Notes: a model not told the origin generated them from the sequence alone. 64,000 nucleotides of DNA from Flavobacteriaceae bacterium (GCA_028279515.1 JANQNQ010000014.1:124001-188000); one strand, 5' to 3'. Positions 53,209-63,213 are shown, numbered from the stretch's first letter. Numbers and translations are program-made.

Positions 53209-54324
53209 ATGAAAAACGTAAAATTCATAAGTCTATTGGTGACCCTATTTGTATTGATGGGGAGCTGTAAAAAAGACGATGACTTCAATATATTACCATC
53301 GAGTTTCGACTATATTTCGTTCGATACTGCGACCACAAGCATCTCTGAAGCTAGTACAGAACCGGCGACCATCAAGGTCATTTATTCGTCAGGAGACGTC
53401 TCTCAAGATGTGACCCTTTCGTACACGGTATCATTTCCTACAGAGAATCCGGCGCAAGAAGGTGTTGATTTCTCATTGGCGAATGGTTCGGGAACCGTAG
53501 TGGTTCCGGCTGGGCAATCTGAAGTTGAGATTCCTTTACTGACCCCGATCAACGATGATCTTTCTGTTGGGTCAAGGTCGGTCATATTTACCTTAGCCCC
53601 TTTCGGCGACTTTATATTGGGGAAACCTGATAATAGAGAAGCAAAAAGTGTCACCGTTACCATTTTAGAAGATGACCTTTTCGAGTTTGGATATACAAGC
53701 TTTGAAGAAGTTCCAACATTTGATACACTGACCACATATCCGAGACCGGCAGGTTCGGTTGACCCGCTGCCTAATGTTCAAGATTCGGATCCAGGGTCTC
53801 AAGCACCATATGTGAGCTTTGTAGCTACCGGAAATGAACTTGGCTTTACCGCCTCATTCGTTGCGGCCTCTGTCAGCGCCATTGAAAATGAACGCATGGG
53901 TGTTTACAACAATACTGTTGCCAGTGCCAACGCCTCACTTTTCGAAACTACCTTTATCGATGGTGACCAAGCATACGTCACATCAGATCTTGATGGTTTT
54001 CTAACATTGACCTTTGATGAGATCACAGGGTTGAGTCCAACGGTTACGGATCCAGTGATGGACATCAAGTTCTTCTTTAGGACCACAAGTTGGGAAACCG
54101 AAGACGGCTTTGTTGTGTATTTCGAAACTGCTGACGGATTAGGAGAACCATTGCTTTCGATCTTTGATGATGATGTCGAAGACCTAGAAGGTTCATGGCA
54201 AGAAATGAGAATTCCAATTCCTGAAGATCGCTTGGCGACCGGAAGATTGGTATTGACCATGAGAAACGGAGCCAGTTCAGAAACCATTATTATCGATTCT
54301 ATCTCAATAAAGGGCATTCTTTAA
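53209..54324 (+). CDS. surface lipoprotein with Calx-beta-like domain (SusE/F-position protein)
   Basis: This 371-residue lipoprotein (lipobox LMGSC) follows SusD by 12 bp. Residues about 25-160 form an immunoglobulin-like Calx-beta domain: TSISEASTEPATIKV, then GVDFSLANGSGTVVVPAGQS and the closing VTVTILEDD. This occurs in the place where SusE/SusF glycan-binding proteins sit. The C-terminal 200 residues look like a beta-sandwich binding module (LGEPLLSIFDDDVEDLEGSW and RLVLTMRNGASSETIIIDS), possibly carbohydrate binding, but I do not recognise a family. Confidence 0.75.
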   Translation: MKNVKFISLLVTLFVLMGSCKKDDDFNILPSSFDYISFDTATTSISEASTEPATIKVIYSSGDVSQDVTLSYTVSFPTENPAQEGVDFSLANGSGTVVVPAGQSEVEIPLLTPINDDLSVGSRSVIFTLAPFGDFILGKPDNREAKSVTVTILEDDLFEFGYTSFEEVPTFDTLTTYPRPAGSVDPLPNVQDSDPGSQAPYVSFVATGNELGFTASFVAASVSAIENERMGVYNNTVASANASLFETTFIDGDQAYVTSDLDGFLTLTFDEITGLSPTVTDPVMDIKFFFRTTSWETEDGFVVYFETADGLGEPLLSIFDDDVEDLEGSWQEMRIPIPEDRLATGRLVLTMRNGASSETIIIDSISIKGIL

Positions 54325-54654
54325 GAGCTCACCAAGTTCTCATTAGTTTGGTTAGTTTGGCACTCCAGGTTCCTCTCTCGTTTGGTTAGAATTCAATAAT
54401 TAGTAGATATATCATTGTCCCTCGAGAGGGGGACGGTGGAGTGTTATCAAAGAACTGCATCATTAACAACAGCGAAATCCCTTCCTATTCAATTTGATCA
54501 GGAGGGGATTTTATTTTTTAAAAAATCATCCGACTTCTTAAATTCAGGAAAAATCCCCAGAAAAGTTGAAGGCTTTTATCGCATCTTTAAAGGCCCTCAC
54601 AAATCACCATATCTTACATATTTGTGTTTCATGGCCCTATAAAAACCTAACTCT
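54325..54654. other. spacer between the SusCD operon and the T9SS cargo gene
   Basis: Contains the short inverted element TCCCTCGAGAGGGGGA (54418-54433), a strong terminator at 54475-54519 and the likely promoter region of the next gene. A 75-codon open frame is not credible because it runs through the terminator. Confidence 0.55.
54475..54519 (+). terminator. terminator of the ECF-SusCD operon
   Basis: AAATCCCTTCCT (54475-54486) and AGGAGGGGATTT (54500-54511) pair with one G-U, followed by TATTTTTT. Confidence 0.85.
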
Positions 54655-57600
54655 ATGAAACATCTGCACCTTCTCTTTGCACTGTTACTTCCTGTGCTAC
54701 TTTTTGGGCAACCTGCCAATGACGATTGTATCAATGCCGAAGTCCTGACCTTTACCAACAATGTGGCAAATTTTTCAGTTGACCTAACCACTGCTACCAC
54801 AAGCGGTATAAGCCCTACATGCCAAAACAACCCAAAAGATGTTTGGTATACCTTTACCATGCCAATAAACGGAAACCTGGTCATCGCCGGGAGTACTACC
54901 TCAGAATTTGCTGTATATGAATCGGATATGAGCAACTGCATTGGAACACAACTGAGTTGCAACGGAGCCATCGGATTTACATTTCAACTTGTTCAAGGGC
55001 AAACGTATGTAGTGCAGGCGTACCATCCCTTTGGCACAGATGTAACACTAAACACCACGCTGACGGCACATGAACAAATTACTAATGACGATTGCAACAG
55101 TGCCGCCACCTTAAATTTTGATGGCAACAACCAAGCCAGTGACACTCCTCAAAGTAACGGAGCAACCATCAGTGGCCAAAGCCCAGCTTGTGAAAACAAT
55201 CCCAGAGATGTTTGGTACAAATTTACCATGCCTTTTGATGGCAATGTTCTGGTTACTGGAAGTTCTAACGTAGAATATGCCTTCTATGAGAGCGATGTCG
55301 GCAATTGTTTCGGCACCGAATTGTCATGCCTCACCGGAGGAAACCATACATTTAACTTGGTCGGTGGACAAGAATATTTACTACAAGCATTTAGAATCAA
55401 TGGTACACGTGGCACTTTCAATTTTACGATCACCGCCACTCCGACCATTACAAATGACGACTGCATCTCTGCGGAAACCTTGGCTTTTGACATGAACGAT
55501 CAAGCCAGTGCTGCATTCAACACCAATGGCGCTACTATAAGTGGGAATGATCCGAGCTGCGAGAACAACGCGAGAGATGGATGGTACAAATTCACCATGC
55601 CGTTCGATGGCAATGTGTTGGTCACAGGAAGTTCTAATGTAGAATACGCCTTTTACGAAACCGATGTTAGCAATTGCCTTGGCGCCGAATTGGCCTGCCT
55701 GTTCGGAGGAAATCATGTGTTTAATCTGGTCAATGGGCAAGAATACTTGATGCAGGTGTTTAGAATCAATGGCACCGATGGTAATCTCAATTTTACAATT
55801 ACAGCCACGCCTTCTGTGAGCAACGATGATTGCCAAACAGCTGCTACCCTACTATTCGATGGCAACAATCAGTCCAGCGACACTTTCGACACCAATGGAG
55901 CCACTATTAGCGGCAATGACCCGAGCTGTGAAAACAATGCACGAGACGGATGGTACAGATTCACCATGCCGTTCGATGGCAATATGCTGGTCACAGGAAG
56001 TTCTAACGTTGAATACGCTTTTTACGAAACCGACGCAGGTAATTGCTTTGGAGCCGAATTGGCCTGCCTCTCTGGAGGAAATCATGTGTTTGGACTTACC
56101 GGAGGGCAAGAATATCTATTACAAGTATTTAGAATCAACGGAACCGATGGAATTTTAAACTTTACCCTAACCGCCACACAGACTCTCACCAATGATACGT
56201 GTCAAACTGCAGAAGTACTCACCTTCGATATGAATAATGAGGCCAATGGCGCTTTTGACACCAATGGCGCGAGCATAAGCGGCAACGACCCTAGCTGCGA
56301 AACCAATACCCGAGATGGTTGGTATAAGGTCACCATGCCTTTTGACGGAAACCTTAAGATCTCTGGAAGCTCAAATACCGAATATGCTGTTTATGATACT
56401 GATGCGGTCAATTGTTTTAACACCGAATTGTTTTGTGTGACCAACGGAAGGTTTGCGTATGCCCTAAATGCCGGACAAGAATACTTGATCCAGGCATATC
56501 GTATTAACGGCACAGACGGAAACATGTCATTCACGGCTACAGCATACCCGCAACTTCCAAACGATGATTGCGCTGGAGCCGAAACCATAGAAGTGGCGAC
56601 CATTGGCAATTGTAGCAGCACGCAAGTAACTGTCAATTTGAATCAAGCGACTGATAGTGGTTTAACCCCTAGCTGCGACACAGCTGGTATCAATCACGAC
56701 GTATGGTATACTTTCGAGTCGCCTGTCACAGGAAACATCAATGTAGACACGAACAGTTCGTTTGAGCGTTTTGCGGTGTACGATGCGTGTTCTGGTACCG
56801 AAATTGAGTGCTTCTCTGGAGACGGAACCATTACTGGGTTGCAATTTGGGCAAACCTATTGGCTACAAGTCTGGCGTAATGATAACGTGTCTAACACAAT
56901 CACCTTTTGCTTAGAAGGTGCCTTTGAGGTAGCACCGGGAACGGCAAATACCTGCGAAAATCTTCCGAATGTTACGATTGACAATGCTTCTGGCAATACC
57001 AATCAATGGGTACCCATATTGGATGCCTCTTCAAGAATTGTGGCTGCCATCAATGCCAATGGCAATGAGTTAGGCTCCATCACCTCTTCACTCTTCATTG
57101 ATAGCAATGACACGCGCTCATATAACGGCCAGCCCTATTTACGAAGAGAAGTAAACATCACACCCGCGTTTCAACCTGCTACAAATGTTACGGTTCGTAT
57201 CTACATGTTGCGAGATGAGGTCGATGACCTGATCTTGGCCGATTCAAACTTAGACAATGTAAATGGCCTGGGCATGATGAAAACGGAAGACGTTGCCTGT
57301 TCTGGCGGTTATTCAGGTGGGATGGGTGATTTCATCAATACAAGTGAATGGCCATATTCAAATGAATACTATTCGCAATTTAACGTCAATTCGTTTTCTA
57401 CTTTCTATCCGTCGAGCACGAATCTTTCTCCAACACTAGGCTTGGAAAGTTCTATTGAAAGAAGCACCTCTCTACATCCAAATCCAGCTTCGACTGAGTT
57501 TTGGATACATAATAATCAGCATCTGACCATTTCAAGCATTTCTATTTTTTCCCTTACGGGGAAGGAACTCTTGTCTGTTTCCGTTGAGAACGATGCCGAA

Positions 57601-57693
57601 GCAATTGATATCAGTCAGCTTCCGTCGGGACTCTATTTTGTAAGAATCCAATCGGAAGCGATCCAGTTCACAAAAAAGCTGATCGTTGAATAA
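54655..57693 (+). CDS. large repetitive T9SS-secreted surface protein
   Basis: A 1012-residue exported protein of unknown ligand. A signal peptide ends near FGQPA. Six beta-sandwich repeats run from residue 21: R1 21-142, R2 143-265, R3 266-388, R4 389-511, R5 512-634, R6 about 635-765. R2-R5 are each exactly 123 residues. Each opens NDDC and carries WYKFTMPFDGN-like and FRINGT-like segments and four conserved cysteines in R2-R5, so paired disulfides are likely. A unique region follows (about 766-930). The type A sorting domain (SLHPNPASTEFWIHN to the final LIVE) sends the protein through the type IX system. Adhesin or enzyme-anchoring roles are possible; no catalytic motif was seen. Confidence 0.85.
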   Translation: MKHLHLLFALLLPVLLFGQPANDDCINAEVLTFTNNVANFSVDLTTATTSGISPTCQNNPKDVWYTFTMPINGNLVIAGSTTSEFAVYESDMSNCIGTQLSCNGAIGFTFQLVQGQTYVVQAYHPFGTDVTLNTTLTAHEQITNDDCNSAATLNFDGNNQASDTPQSNGATISGQSPACENNPRDVWYKFTMPFDGNVLVTGSSNVEYAFYESDVGNCFGTELSCLTGGNHTFNLVGGQEYLLQAFRINGTRGTFNFTITATPTITNDDCISAETLAFDMNDQASAAFNTNGATISGNDPSCENNARDGWYKFTMPFDGNVLVTGSSNVEYAFYETDVSNCLGAELACLFGGNHVFNLVNGQEYLMQVFRINGTDGNLNFTITATPSVSNDDCQTAATLLFDGNNQSSDTFDTNGATISGNDPSCENNARDGWYRFTMPFDGNMLVTGSSNVEYAFYETDAGNCFGAELACLSGGNHVFGLTGGQEYLLQVFRINGTDGILNFTLTATQTLTNDTCQTAEVLTFDMNNEANGAFDTNGASISGNDPSCETNTRDGWYKVTMPFDGNLKISGSSNTEYAVYDTDAVNCFNTELFCVTNGRFAYALNAGQEYLIQAYRINGTDGNMSFTATAYPQLPNDDCAGAETIEVATIGNCSSTQVTVNLNQATDSGLTPSCDTAGINHDVWYTFESPVTGNINVDTNSSFERFAVYDACSGTEIECFSGDGTITGLQFGQTYWLQVWRNDNVSNTITFCLEGAFEVAPGTANTCENLPNVTIDNASGNTNQWVPILDASSRIVAAINANGNELGSITSSLFIDSNDTRSYNGQPYLRREVNITPAFQPATNVTVRIYMLRDEVDDLILADSNLDNVNGLGMMKTEDVACSGGYSGGMGDFINTSEWPYSNEYYSQFNVNSFSTFYPSSTNLSPTLGLESSIERSTSLHPNPASTEFWIHNNQHLTISSISIFSLTGKELLSVSVENDAEAIDISQLPSGLYFVRIQSEAIQFTKKLIVE
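55081..56556 (+). repeat. four in-frame 369-bp tandem repeats (R2-R5) of the T9SS cargo gene
   Basis: Repeat starts at 55081, 55450, 55819 and 56188, each ACN/AGC AAY GAY opening. R3 and R4 are the most alike, with long runs of near-identical bases around the FDGN and SSNVEYAFYE codons. This points to recent unequal crossing-over or conversion. Confidence 0.85.
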
Positions 57694-57701
57694 ATAAAGA
57701 G

Positions 57702-57736
57702 CCCCTTCCGCAGAAAACAGAAGGGGTTTATTTTTT
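57702..57736. terminator. terminator between convergent genes
   Basis: CCCCTTC (57702-57708) and GAAGGGG (57720-57726) form a perfect stem, followed by TTTATTTTTT on the plus strand. The minus-strand side carries a weaker A/T run. Confidence 0.8.
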
Positions 57737-57740
57737 CTGC

Positions 57741-60371
57741 CTAAAGAATAAATCGATAGGTCGCTTTTAAGAGGAAAATATTCTCGGGCTTTTTACCCAG
57801 GATCTGATTGTCTAAACTGCGAAACAAATGATCTCTTGGATCACCCAATCCCGTGACACCTTGTGACCAGACCAGAAAAATCTCTGACCCCGGAATGTAT
57901 TCCCAGCGTACAACAAGATTCGATCGAAACTGTACAAATGAAAAGTCTGGATCGCCGATCTCATAATCGATGGTTCCGTTTTCGTCTTCGTCCACACTGT
58001 AGACGCCATTGGCAAAACTTATCTGGTTGTCATTGTACAAGGTAACACGCTCGCCAAGGTCATCGGCGATGGAATTGTTGACAAAATTAAACTCTTTGTA
58101 ACGTCCGCGAGAAATAAACGGTTGGCCGTAATACTGTATCGTAAGATTCGGATTGATGTTATAATTCAATCGAATCGAAGCGCTCAACGTTTGCTGGTCG
58201 ATATTGGCAGTAATATAACGTGGCGTCCCGTTAAAATCGGTGGTCGTCACATACTGTGTCTTATTGGGGTTCTTCTCAAACTCTGGATTGATTGAAACGC
58301 TAAGCGCATCAAACGGCTGGTAACGCAGTCGCATCACATAACGCTGAAAAGAGAAGTTATTTTGTTTGGCACCGCTATACACATGTCCCAACGTAAAATT
58401 GAACTTCTTTCGTTGATCCGACCCAAAGAATAAAAACACAAAGTTCTCATCAGAAAAACGCCAACGCGGACCACCACGCAGGATCGTATTGGTAAAGATC
58501 CTAGGTTTATGTCCAAAGCCTGTCTCGGCCCACCAGTTATTCAGGAAATTGACATCGGCATTGAGCTCGTACTGAATACGGTTGTAATTGCCTTCAAAAT
58601 CAAATGTCGAGAACTGTGATACACCAATACTGGCACGTCTGATCGTTTTTGTGGGTTTTAAGAACAGGTAACGTCCATTGGCAAATTGACGGATCTCATC
58701 AGCCTGACGTAAGAAACCAATATCATTAAGTTCAACTTCTGGCGAGCGCCAAATAACTCCCGCGTTGTAGCGCCAGTTTCCACCACCCGATTTACCAAAC
58801 CCAAGTTTCCCTGCCGTACCAGTTAGCGAAGTTCGATTAGGGTCTACCTCAACATGACTGGCATCCACGCGTTGAAATAAATGCGTCAAGGAGTTTTGCG
58901 TATTGGCGATTGCTTCTTTGCTTCCTGTAACGTGGCTGGCAATAATATTTCCTTCGAGATAATAATTGAAATCTTTCCAGTTATGTCTAAAGTCCAATCC
59001 ACCTGAGTATGCCGCTTTGTGCAAGAAACTGACATTTTCAGAAAGCTTGTCGCGATTGGTAGCCGTAAATATTCCGCCTACAAAGGTGTTTCGTTCATTA
59101 AAGTCCTTTTGCACACGAGCCACAAAATAGTTGGTAAGTGGCTCAACCACTTCTTCTCTTCGGTCGCCCAAATTGCTGATCTCTGCCTTCTCTTCGGCAG
59201 TGACGGTTTCGAGCACCCCGATGGACCAACCGTTCTTGGTCTTTCCGCTAAATTTGGCGGCACCCAAAATGGTGGTGTTCTGCGGCTGATCCACAAAGTC
59301 GTTTTCACCCGTAGTTGGAAACCCTTGCGGACTTCTTCCGATTCGGCGTGAGTAAAATACGTTATCGGGCCCGTTGGCAAAACGATAATCAAAGATGTTC
59401 TTATTCTCAACGAAGAAGGGTCGTTGTTCCCGAAAAAATATTTGAAAGCCATCGAGCGCGATCGCTGCCGGATCTGCTTCAACTTGTCCGAAGTCAGGAT
59501 TGATGGTAAAGTCTAAAGTAAGGTCATTGGTCACCCCAATCTTACCATCGATACCAACGGTGATATTGGCATCATCCCCATCACGAAAGGGATTTCCAGC
59601 TTCCTCCTGAAAGGTCTCTGCGGAAGCCACCGTGTATGGTTGAATTTCTAATTGTTTTTGCGGCTCTAGATCGATCAAGCCATGCAGTTCTCCGAAAGAA
59701 CTCACCCAACCTGCCGCGTCTTGTGGTACACGTTGCCATACCGAGCGTTCCTCATTTCTAAAATAGCGTCGAGTAGATTGAAGTCCCCAGATCTGCTCTT
59801 TGCTCTTTCCGAATCGTAATTGGCTAAATGGTATCTTGATCTCGGCGGTCCATCCCTCTTCATCTATATTGGTTCTAGCGTACCAGATTGGGTTCCAGCT
59901 GCCGTCCCAGTTGTTTCCGTTGTTGGAGATAAATTCATCGCCCTTTACCCCTGCTGCAGTAATCGTGAATGAAAATCCAGTACGTTTATCATGGTAACTA
60001 TCGATGTTCATCTCGACCCAATCACCAGCAAAACCATCACGTCGTGACAGTCGCTTTTCTATCTTATCAGGTTCGGCATCATAGCATCGATACGCTACAT
60101 ATAAGAACTTTTGATCATAGACGATCTTGAATTTGGTTTGCTCACTAGGAGGTGTATTTTCATCAGGTTGGTTCTCGATATAGTCGCCTGTCCATTCGAC
60201 CAAATTCCAGCTTTCGTCATCCAATATCCCATCAATGACGGGTGCGGATGATTGCCCGATGGTCTTAGTGGTATAAATTCGTTTAGGTACTTGGGTAGTG
60301 GATTCTTGTGCAAAAATACACGTGCAATAAAGTACAATAAGCACTGTACTTAATACCAGTTTGGCTCTCAT
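57741..60371 (-). CDS. DUF5916 / CBM9-like outer membrane protein, copy 1
   Basis: An exported 876-residue protein (signal MRAKLVLSTVLIVLYCTCIFA). An N-terminal CBM9-like beta-sandwich (about 20-220) carries the family segment APVIDGILDDESW and VAYRCYDAEPDKIEKRLSRR. The DUF5916 region (about 230-876) has FREQRPFFVENKNIFDYRF and many alternating barrel-like strands ending YRFIL. The start is ATG 60371 rather than a TTG 11 codons upstream. It is strongly similar to the next gene. The family is of unknown function, often near proteases and TonB transporters in Flavobacteriia. Confidence 0.8.
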   Translation of the reverse strand: MRAKLVLSTVLIVLYCTCIFAQESTTQVPKRIYTTKTIGQSSAPVIDGILDDESWNLVEWTGDYIENQPDENTPPSEQTKFKIVYDQKFLYVAYRCYDAEPDKIEKRLSRRDGFAGDWVEMNIDSYHDKRTGFSFTITAAGVKGDEFISNNGNNWDGSWNPIWYARTNIDEEGWTAEIKIPFSQLRFGKSKEQIWGLQSTRRYFRNEERSVWQRVPQDAAGWVSSFGELHGLIDLEPQKQLEIQPYTVASAETFQEEAGNPFRDGDDANITVGIDGKIGVTNDLTLDFTINPDFGQVEADPAAIALDGFQIFFREQRPFFVENKNIFDYRFANGPDNVFYSRRIGRSPQGFPTTGENDFVDQPQNTTILGAAKFSGKTKNGWSIGVLETVTAEEKAEISNLGDRREEVVEPLTNYFVARVQKDFNERNTFVGGIFTATNRDKLSENVSFLHKAAYSGGLDFRHNWKDFNYYLEGNIIASHVTGSKEAIANTQNSLTHLFQRVDASHVEVDPNRTSLTGTAGKLGFGKSGGGNWRYNAGVIWRSPEVELNDIGFLRQADEIRQFANGRYLFLKPTKTIRRASIGVSQFSTFDFEGNYNRIQYELNADVNFLNNWWAETGFGHKPRIFTNTILRGGPRWRFSDENFVFLFFGSDQRKKFNFTLGHVYSGAKQNNFSFQRYVMRLRYQPFDALSVSINPEFEKNPNKTQYVTTTDFNGTPRYITANIDQQTLSASIRLNYNINPNLTIQYYGQPFISRGRYKEFNFVNNSIADDLGERVTLYNDNQISFANGVYSVDEDENGTIDYEIGDPDFSFVQFRSNLVVRWEYIPGSEIFLVWSQGVTGLGDPRDHLFRSLDNQILGKKPENIFLLKATYRFIL

Positions 60372-60435
60372 GATGGTAGGTTGATTGATGAATTGTAGGG
60401 TCAATTTAAAATAGTTGCCCTAAAAATTACCCTTG

Positions 60436-60454
60436 TTTAATAAAATATTAACAT
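60436..60454 (-). promoter_or_regulatory. 19-bp upstream element shared by both DUF5916 genes (copy 1)
   Basis: Plus-strand TTTAATAAAATATTAACAT differs by one base from the element at 63195-63213 and lies 65 bp before the start of copy 1. It may be a binding site or part of the duplicated promoter. Confidence 0.5.
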
Positions 60455-60464
60455 GGCAACACTG

Positions 60465-63122
60465 TTAAAGTATGAATCGATAGGTCGCCTTTAACAAAAA
60501 GATGTTTCTTGGTTTTTTGTCTAGAATGTTATTTTCAAGATTTGCGAAAAGTCCGTCGGCTGGGTCTCCAGATTGCGAAATGTCTTGAGACCATACCAAG
60601 AACACCTCAGACCCAGGGATGTATTCCCAACGGAAAACAAGGTTGGATCGCCACTGTACAAATGAGAAATCAGGCTGCCCGAAGGTAAAATCTACGGTTC
60701 CGTTTAGATCTTCATCTACTTCAAAGGTACCATCGACCAAATTGAGTTGGTCATCTGTGTATTGCTCGAAGCGATCGTTAAAGTCTCTGGCAATAGGATC
60801 AGTGATGTATTTGAAATCAGAGTACCTTCCTCTAGATATAAAGGGTTGCCCCCAATATTGAATACTCATATTCGGATTAATCGTGTAATTGACACGAATA
60901 GACATGCTTAGTGTTCGTTGATTGATCGTAGCATTTAGATAACGAACATCGTCCCCGACATCTATATTGCTAACAAACTGAAGCTTGTCATTGTTGATAC
61001 GATAGGATGGATTCAAGGAAACGCGTAGCGAATTGATCGGTTGGTAATTGATACCAAACCCAACTCTAAAGAAGTTATTTGAATTATCAAATGCCTTACC
61101 GGCTCCGTTGCTCAAATTTAAGCGTAGTCTCTTGCGATTGTCGGTCCCTACATTGTTCCAGTAATTGATACCTCCTGTATTTCGGAGTCTTGGCCCTCCT
61201 CGCAATGCGGCATTTGAATAACGTATGGGTGTAATGTTTGTTCCAAAGTTAACGAACCAGTTACTGATCAGATTTCCCCAGAAATTGGTATTGAACCCAA
61301 GTAAGTTATGGTTGCCTTCAAAATCCCATGCCACCCAATGATTATAATTGATCCCTAAATTTCTAAAGGTTTTTGTTGGCTTTAGGATTCGATAACCCGC
61401 CCAAGTATAATGTCTGATGTCGTCTGCCTGGCGCTGAAAGCCGATGTCATTCAATTCGAGTTCGGGTGAACGCCATGTGACCCCAGACTCAAAACGCCAA
61501 TGGCCGCTACCGATCTTTCCGATCTGCAAGTTTCCTCCGGTTCCTGTCAAAGAGGTCTTGTTTGGATCCACATCTACATGACTCGCATCCACACGCTGGA
61601 ACAAGTGTGTGATGGATTCTTGAGTACTTTGGATTGCTTCGGGCGATCCTTCGACGTGACTCATCACAAGATTTCCACCGACATACCAAGCACGGTTTTT
61701 CCACTGATGCTTGAAGTCGAGTCCGCCACTATATGCCGAACGGTGTAAGAAGCTTACATTTTCGGACAGGGCATTACGATTGGTCGCTGTAAAGATTCCG
61801 CCAATAAAGGTGTTTCGATCATTGAAGTCCTTCTGAACCCTTCCGACAAAATAATTGGTCAATGGCTCTACTACTTCTTCCCTCCTATTTCCGAGGTTGT
61901 CAATCTCTGCCTTCTCTTCAGCAGTAACGCTCTCTAAAACTCCGATGGACCAACCATTTTTGGTTTTTCCGCTAAACTTAGCAGCACCCCAAATAGTTGT
62001 GTTACTGGGTTGGTCTACATAATCGTTGTCTACAGTACTGGGAAATCCTTGAGGACTACGTCCGATTCGCCTTGAGTAGAAAAGATTGTCAAACCCAAAG
62101 GTGTTACCCGCTTGAGATTGCGAAAATCGATAATCAAATATATTGGCATTCTCCACGAAGAAGGGCCGCTGCTCTCTAAAGAATATCTGGAATCCGTCAA
62201 GGGCAATGGCTGATGGATCCGCCTCTACCTGACCAAAATCGGGATTGATCGTAAAGTCTAAGGTAAGGTCGTTGGTGATTCCAATTTTACCATCCAGTCC
62301 CACCGACAGATCTTCTTCATCACCATCAGCGAAAGGGTTTCCGGCCTCTCTCTCGAACGTTTCAGCGGAAGCCACTGTATAGGGTTGAATCTCCATTTGC
62401 TTTTGTGGCTCAAGGCCCACGAGTCCGCGAAGCTCTCCAAACTCACTCACCCAACCTGCAGCATCTTGTGGTACGCGTTGCCATACCGAGCGCTCTTCTT
62501 CTCTAAAGAATCGACGCGTAGATTGGAAGCCCCATATTTGCTCATCAGACTTTCCAAAACGCAGTTGACTAAACGGAATCTTGATCTCGGCCGTCCACCC
62601 TTCATCATCGATGTTGGTGCTTACATACCATATAGGATTCCAACTGCCATCCCAATTGTTTCCATTATTTGATATAAATTCATCTCCCTTTACACCTGCC
62701 GCGGTCACGGTAAATGAGAAAGCTGTTCGTTTATCATAATAACTATCGATGTTCATTTCGATCCAATCACCTGCAAAACCATCACGACGAGACAGACGTC
62801 TCTCGATCTTTCCAGGATCTGGGTCGTAACATTTATAAGCTACATATAAGAACTTGTCATCGTAAATGATCTTGAATTTGGTCTGTACACTGGGCGCCGT
62901 GTTTTCGTCCGGTTGGTTCTCAATATAGTCGCCAGTCCATTCAACAATGTCCCATCCGGCATCATCTAAAACGCCATCAATTGCGGGGGCACTCTGTCCG
63001 TTTAAGGATTTTGTGGTATACACTCTTTTGGGCACAATGGTGGTGGAAGCGGACTCTTGAGCAGTAAGAACTACAATATACAATGTGCACACTGCGGCTA
63101 GTAACAGGTTCTTGGTTTGCAT
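60465..63122 (-). CDS. DUF5916 / CBM9-like outer membrane protein, copy 2
   Basis: An 885-residue paralogue of the gene downstream. It has a signal peptide MQTKNLLLAAVCTLYIVVLTA, then the same CBM9-like domain (APAIDGVLDDAGW, RRDGFAGDWIEMNIDSYYD). The DUF5916 region has FREQRPFFVENANIFDYRF. A small insertion around 340 (SQSQAGNTFGFDN) is absent from copy 1. The middle barrel section (about 600-760) has diverged most. The final strand YRFIL is shared. The two genes are separated by about 90 bp with similar leaders, so they are a tandem duplication. Confidence 0.8.
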   Translation of the reverse strand: MQTKNLLLAAVCTLYIVVLTAQESASTTIVPKRVYTTKSLNGQSAPAIDGVLDDAGWDIVEWTGDYIENQPDENTAPSVQTKFKIIYDDKFLYVAYKCYDPDPGKIERRLSRRDGFAGDWIEMNIDSYYDKRTAFSFTVTAAGVKGDEFISNNGNNWDGSWNPIWYVSTNIDDEGWTAEIKIPFSQLRFGKSDEQIWGFQSTRRFFREEERSVWQRVPQDAAGWVSEFGELRGLVGLEPQKQMEIQPYTVASAETFEREAGNPFADGDEEDLSVGLDGKIGITNDLTLDFTINPDFGQVEADPSAIALDGFQIFFREQRPFFVENANIFDYRFSQSQAGNTFGFDNLFYSRRIGRSPQGFPSTVDNDYVDQPSNTTIWGAAKFSGKTKNGWSIGVLESVTAEEKAEIDNLGNRREEVVEPLTNYFVGRVQKDFNDRNTFIGGIFTATNRNALSENVSFLHRSAYSGGLDFKHQWKNRAWYVGGNLVMSHVEGSPEAIQSTQESITHLFQRVDASHVDVDPNKTSLTGTGGNLQIGKIGSGHWRFESGVTWRSPELELNDIGFQRQADDIRHYTWAGYRILKPTKTFRNLGINYNHWVAWDFEGNHNLLGFNTNFWGNLISNWFVNFGTNITPIRYSNAALRGGPRLRNTGGINYWNNVGTDNRKRLRLNLSNGAGKAFDNSNNFFRVGFGINYQPINSLRVSLNPSYRINNDKLQFVSNIDVGDDVRYLNATINQRTLSMSIRVNYTINPNMSIQYWGQPFISRGRYSDFKYITDPIARDFNDRFEQYTDDQLNLVDGTFEVDEDLNGTVDFTFGQPDFSFVQWRSNLVFRWEYIPGSEVFLVWSQDISQSGDPADGLFANLENNILDKKPRNIFLLKATYRFIL

Positions 63123-63194
63123 AATTAGAAAAGGTGATTAGTTTGTAAAAGCAAAGACACAGAGTGTTGCAAGGTGTTACAGGATTCACCTGTT

Positions 63195-63213
63195 TTTAAT
63201 AGAATATTAACAT
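63195..63213 (-). promoter_or_regulatory. 19-bp upstream element shared by both DUF5916 genes (copy 2)
   Basis: Plus-strand TTTAATAGAATATTAACAT, 73 bp before the start of copy 2 and 18/19 identical to the element before copy 1. Confidence 0.5.

Noticed and set aside
54415..54642. 75-codon frame after the SusCD operon
   Set aside because: It passes through a strong terminator hairpin.
55081..56556. Regular repeats that could suggest a CRISPR array
   Set aside because: The 369-bp units are in-frame protein repeats of a T9SS cargo, with no spacers and no cas genes.
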